From an uncultured Oscillospiraceae bacterium (GTDB lineage Bacteria > Bacillota > Clostridia > Oscillospirales > Oscillospiraceae), in assembly GCA_947629755.1 (NCBI GenBank), contig CANREY010000125.1, positions 1 to 41,016 of the forward strand: 41,016 nt of DNA. Reading direction: 5' to 3'. The position numbers were made by a program, and so were the translations under genes. Of the stretch, positions 38,815 to 41,016 are shown in pieces (position 1 is the stretch's first letter; every line of letters begins with the position of its first letter). The notes under the pieces are model-generated. The model did not search any database and was not told the DNA's origin. It saw only the letters and a list, made by a program, of their open reading frames with translations.

Positions 38815-39764
38815 ACGGGCTTAACGATATTGTCGGGCAGGACGCCAAGGAGGCGGGGCGGTGGTTTTCGAGGGACAACCTGCTTATCAACGCCTACTGG
38901 GGGAATAAAGCTTCTATCGTCAACCAGCGGGGGTTAGATGAGTACACAGGCACGGAATATACCATTGACCGGTGGGGATTGGACGCAAAGGACGGGGCGT
39001 CTGTCACTGTGAACGATGGTTATATCAGGCTCACAAGGACTGGGACAGATAATATTCAGGCATTTACACAGGTAGTTAACAGTCCGAGCCTTTTATCCGA
39101 ACGAACAGTCACGCTTAGTTTCTTGCACAGGGGAACGGGAACGACGCACCTGCTTTTTGCTTATATCACGACGAGCTTCGGGATCATTGGAGGGAAAGAA
39201 TTTACAAATACAAACGACTGGCAACTGGATTCAATCACGGTGACTTTACCGGCTGGTCTGAGTTATCTGAGCGTTTACATCTATTGCAATACGTCCTTGC
39301 AAAATGGGTATACGGATGTACTGGCCGCCAAGCTTGAGGAGGGCCGCGTCCAGACCCTCGCCCACCGCGAAAACGGCGTCTGGGTGCTCAATCGGACGAC
39401 CAGATATGAGGATGAGCTGAGTAGATGCCTAAGCAATCAACTTGTTATTTCCAAAATAAATAACTGGGTCTGCGTGGGTATTGGTCTTCCTTTAAGCGCC
39501 ACCAGCGTCAATATCCAAGTGTCTTTGCCAGTTCCTCTGCGAGCAATTCCTACTGTTAGGTATACTGGATCGTTTGGACTAATTGCCAACGGGACGTGGG
39601 GAAACGCAATAGATATAACATCCATGAGCGTTGTACACGTAATGTCCAACTCGTTAATTCTGGAATGTACCACGGCTTCTGATGTAGATGTAAACAAGAC
39701 CTACTTTCTTGCTAGCAAGAATAACAGCGCCGATAACAAGATTATTATCGACGCCAACCCATAA
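38811..39764 (+). CDS. Receptor-binding/tail fibre protein 1
   Basis: 317 residues with NLLINAYWGNKASIVNQRG at the N-terminus, a carbohydrate-module-like beta region (TVTLSFLHRGTGTTHLLF), the segment LAHRENGVWVLNRTTRYEDELSRC, and a variable C-terminal domain ending DANP. It shares the HRENG-WVLNR motif and DANP end with the gene at 39861; the C-terminal domains differ, as expected for receptor-binding modules. More AT-rich in the C-terminal domain than upstream. Confidence 0.78.
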   Translation: MNGLNDIVGQDAKEAGRWFSRDNLLINAYWGNKASIVNQRGLDEYTGTEYTIDRWGLDAKDGASVTVNDGYIRLTRTGTDNIQAFTQVVNSPSLLSERTVTLSFLHRGTGTTHLLFAYITTSFGIIGGKEFTNTNDWQLDSITVTLPAGLSYLSVYIYCNTSLQNGYTDVLAAKLEEGRVQTLAHRENGVWVLNRTTRYEDELSRCLSNQLVISKINNWVCVGIGLPLSATSVNIQVSLPVPLRAIPTVRYTGSFGLIANGTWGNAIDITSMSVVHVMSNSLILECTTASDVDVNKTYFLASKNNSADNKIIIDANP

Positions 39765-39794
39765 CAGGGCCGCACGGCCCAGAAAGGAGAAAAA

Positions 39795-39836
39795 ATGATT
39801 TCAGATGTAAGAAATTCCCACGGGGGGGGGTACTGA
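39795..39836 (+). CDS. Short leader ORF interrupted at a G9 tract
   Basis: ATG 39795 follows a strong AGAAAGGAGAAAAA site and encodes MISDVRNSHGGGY. The G9 run (39822-39830) precedes the stop. With one base fewer the frame would run to a TAA overlapping the start of the next fibre gene; with one more it would run past it. It may be a remnant or a translation-coupling leader. A GGGCC/GGCCC inverted repeat lies just upstream (39767-39780). Confidence 0.4.
   Translation: MISDVRNSHGGGY
39822..39830 (+). repeat. G9 homopolymer tract
   Basis: Nine consecutive G between the two fibre genes. Tracts of this length are prone to slippage during replication and to sequencing error. Confidence 0.9.
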
Positions 39837-39860
39837 AAACGATAGAGGGGGTGCGGCTCT

Positions 39861-40718
39861 ATGGCTGGCTTAAATCCCCTCTACCCTGCCCCCGACAAGT
39901 GGAGGCCGGGAGACAACCTCCTTGACAATTGGTACTTCGTCGGCGGCGGGAGCCAGTTGGGGTGGGGGCACTTTCCAATCAACCAGTGGGGGCAGACGAG
40001 TACTCAAACTGCCGGGTATTTTATTGACCGCTGGAGATATGGATCTGCACAAAGCGAAGGGTCTGCAACACTGACTGACGAAGGAATTGAGCTTGCACAT
40101 CCGGGAAACGATACTGGAAGAACCGAGTTAGCTCAGGTGATAGCAAATCCACCCACAGGCACTGTAACCGCTTCGCTTTTGACATCAAATAATCAACTGT
40201 TGACCGGGACAGGTACTATGGGGAATTTGGCCGTCCTAGTGGCTGGTAAACACGTAATAAATGTAACATCAACCACGTTTCAAATCCGCGCTTGGTACGG
40301 TGTGAGATTTACTGTCGTTGCCGCCATGCTGGAGCCCGGCCCGGAGCAGCACTTGGCACACAGGGAGAACGGCGCGTGGGTGCTGAACAGAGTGCCGGAC
40401 TACCGGGAGGAGCTCATGAAGTGTCAGGTATATTACAACGATTTGGGCATTCTTGATATTAGTGGATTTGTTTGGGGGGATAGATATTTCTATGGTACTA
40501 TCCCGTTGGATACAAAAATGCGTATACTCCCAGCGCTGAAATGCACATCTGTGGGAAATCTTGTTGTAAACGGGGGCGCACTACCTATAACAAATATATT
40601 TAGCGATAATATGAAAGGGAATGGTGTACGCATCAGGGCAGAAGGAGATTTTGGTAGTGCGGTCGGCTATACAGCCACTATCGTCAATTGCATATTGTCG
40701 TTAGACGCCAACCCATAA
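39861..40718 (+). CDS. Receptor-binding/tail fibre protein 2
   Basis: 285 residues: LYPAPDKWRPGDNLLDNWYF at the N-terminus, IDRWRYGSAQSEGSATLTDEG in the middle, the shared LAHRENGAWVLNRVPDYREEL segment, and a variable C-terminal domain ending DANP. It is related to fibre protein 1 in plan but not closely in sequence. The nearest ribosome site (GAGGGGG) is 12 bases upstream, so coupling from the preceding leader ORF could matter. The 3' half is AT-rich, which fits exchange of receptor-binding cassettes. Confidence 0.78.
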   Translation: MAGLNPLYPAPDKWRPGDNLLDNWYFVGGGSQLGWGHFPINQWGQTSTQTAGYFIDRWRYGSAQSEGSATLTDEGIELAHPGNDTGRTELAQVIANPPTGTVTASLLTSNNQLLTGTGTMGNLAVLVAGKHVINVTSTTFQIRAWYGVRFTVVAAMLEPGPEQHLAHRENGAWVLNRVPDYREELMKCQVYYNDLGILDISGFVWGDRYFYGTIPLDTKMRILPALKCTSVGNLVVNGGALPITNIFSDNMKGNGVRIRAEGDFGSAVGYTATIVNCILSLDANP

Positions 40719-40728
40719 GGAGGTACAT

Positions 40729-41016
40729 ATGGACGAATTTGAGTTTTACAACAAGCACTATCTCAAGACCCGCGAGGACGGGGCAATCACGGACGCGTGG
40801 AGCGACGGGCCGCTGAGGGACAAGCCGACCGAGGGGGCGGTGTGCTTCAACGACAAGGGCGGGTATCAGCTGCGCCTCATTCTGGACGGTGAGCCCACGG
40901 AGGAAAACCCGCCCATTTGGACGATGGACGGCATACCGCTCTACAAGTGGGACGGGCACAGCATACATAAGCGGACCGAGGAGGAGATAGAGGCGGACCG
41001 GGCGAAGATACCGCCC
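40729..41016 (+). CDS. Phage tail-module protein, N-terminal part only
   Basis: Opens with MDEFEFYNKHYLKTREDGAI after an AAGGAGGTACAT site and stays open for 96 codons to the window edge. LRDKPTEGAVCFNDKGGYQLRL and IPLYKWDGHSIHKRTEEEIE resemble small proteins that follow fibres in Clostridia siphophages, which often end in a helical region. The rest lies outside the window. Confidence 0.7.
   Translation, partial: MDEFEFYNKHYLKTREDGAITDAWSDGPLRDKPTEGAVCFNDKGGYQLRLILDGEPTEENPPIWTMDGIPLYKWDGHSIHKRTEEEIEADRAKIPP

Noticed and set aside
38811-40718. Diversity-generating retroelement targets in the fibre genes
   Set aside because: No template repeat, reverse transcriptase or adenine-specific variable repeat is visible in the window; the differences between the fibres look like ordinary module exchange.

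Overview
The window is the edge of a bacterial chromosome followed by most of one integrated, HK97-type tailed prophage. The first 64 bases are the 5' end of a 16S rRNA gene read leftward. Its 27F-region sequence, the tandem TTGACA/TATAAT-type promoters, the strong GGAGG ribosome sites and the phage gene types point to a moderately GC-rich gut-type Clostridia (Oscillospiraceae-like) host. Genus level is not supported.

Layout. 1-2407: chromosome (16S 5' end, rrn promoters, a DUF6056-like membrane protein gene broken by two 1-base shifts, and the terminator of a tRNA gene). 2408-2452: the 3' part of a tRNA gene, the likely attachment site. 2504-6908: leftward lysogeny arm with a tyrosine integrase, two membrane-anchored DnaQ-like (DEDDh) exonucleases flanking a zinc-ribbon/membrane/DUF4352 protein, and a CI-type repressor. 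6918-7083: divergent switch region. 7084-12988: rightward regulators, excisionase-like protein, replication initiator with in-gene iterons and an AT-rich segment (probable origin), DnaB-type helicase, ParA and a mosaic ParB. 12975-20143: small accessory genes (Cys-rich proteins, HNH, a broken YopX, DUF5131, a duplicated gene pair, a membrane 3D-domain protein, a HUH Rep-like protein). 20205-24757: packaging (HNH, TerS, a remnant and RHH/HNH insertion cassette, TerL). 25101-32698: head and connector genes, major tail protein, chaperones. 32732-41016: tape measure, baseplate/spike gene (frameshifted), fibre genes, and a last gene cut by the window end. Holin/endolysin genes and the other attachment site must lie to the right.

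What stands out. (1) A family of 17-bp palindromes, consensus GTGYCCRAWTYGGRCAC, occurs eight times. It lies 17-20 bases upstream of the start codon of all four leftward genes integrase, exonuclease 1, zinc-ribbon protein and exonuclease 2, and 18-20 bases upstream of two rightward genes. One further copy lies inside parB and one just after terL. This looks like a dispersed operator/stoperator or centromere-like set, probably read by a phage repressor or by ParB. (2) The exonuclease/zinc-ribbon/exonuclease cluster sits where prophages carry superinfection-exclusion genes. (3) A small RNA element (3-bp helix with a covarying pair, GAGA-type internal loop, 4-bp stem with three different sequences, 3-nt loop) occurs three times, each time directly before and overlapping a strong intrinsic terminator ahead of a packaging/head gene. 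That suggests terminator/antiterminator control of late genes. (4) Two leftward small RNA genes of about 65 nt, each with a TTGNAA-17-TATAAT promoter, a 5' hairpin and an intrinsic terminator, lie just upstream of rightward genes. (5) A G9 tract interrupts a leader ORF between two related fibre genes.

There are four apparent single-base frameshifts in 41 kb. At least three fit a missing base in a homopolymer, so sequencing or assembly error must be excluded before calling those genes dead.
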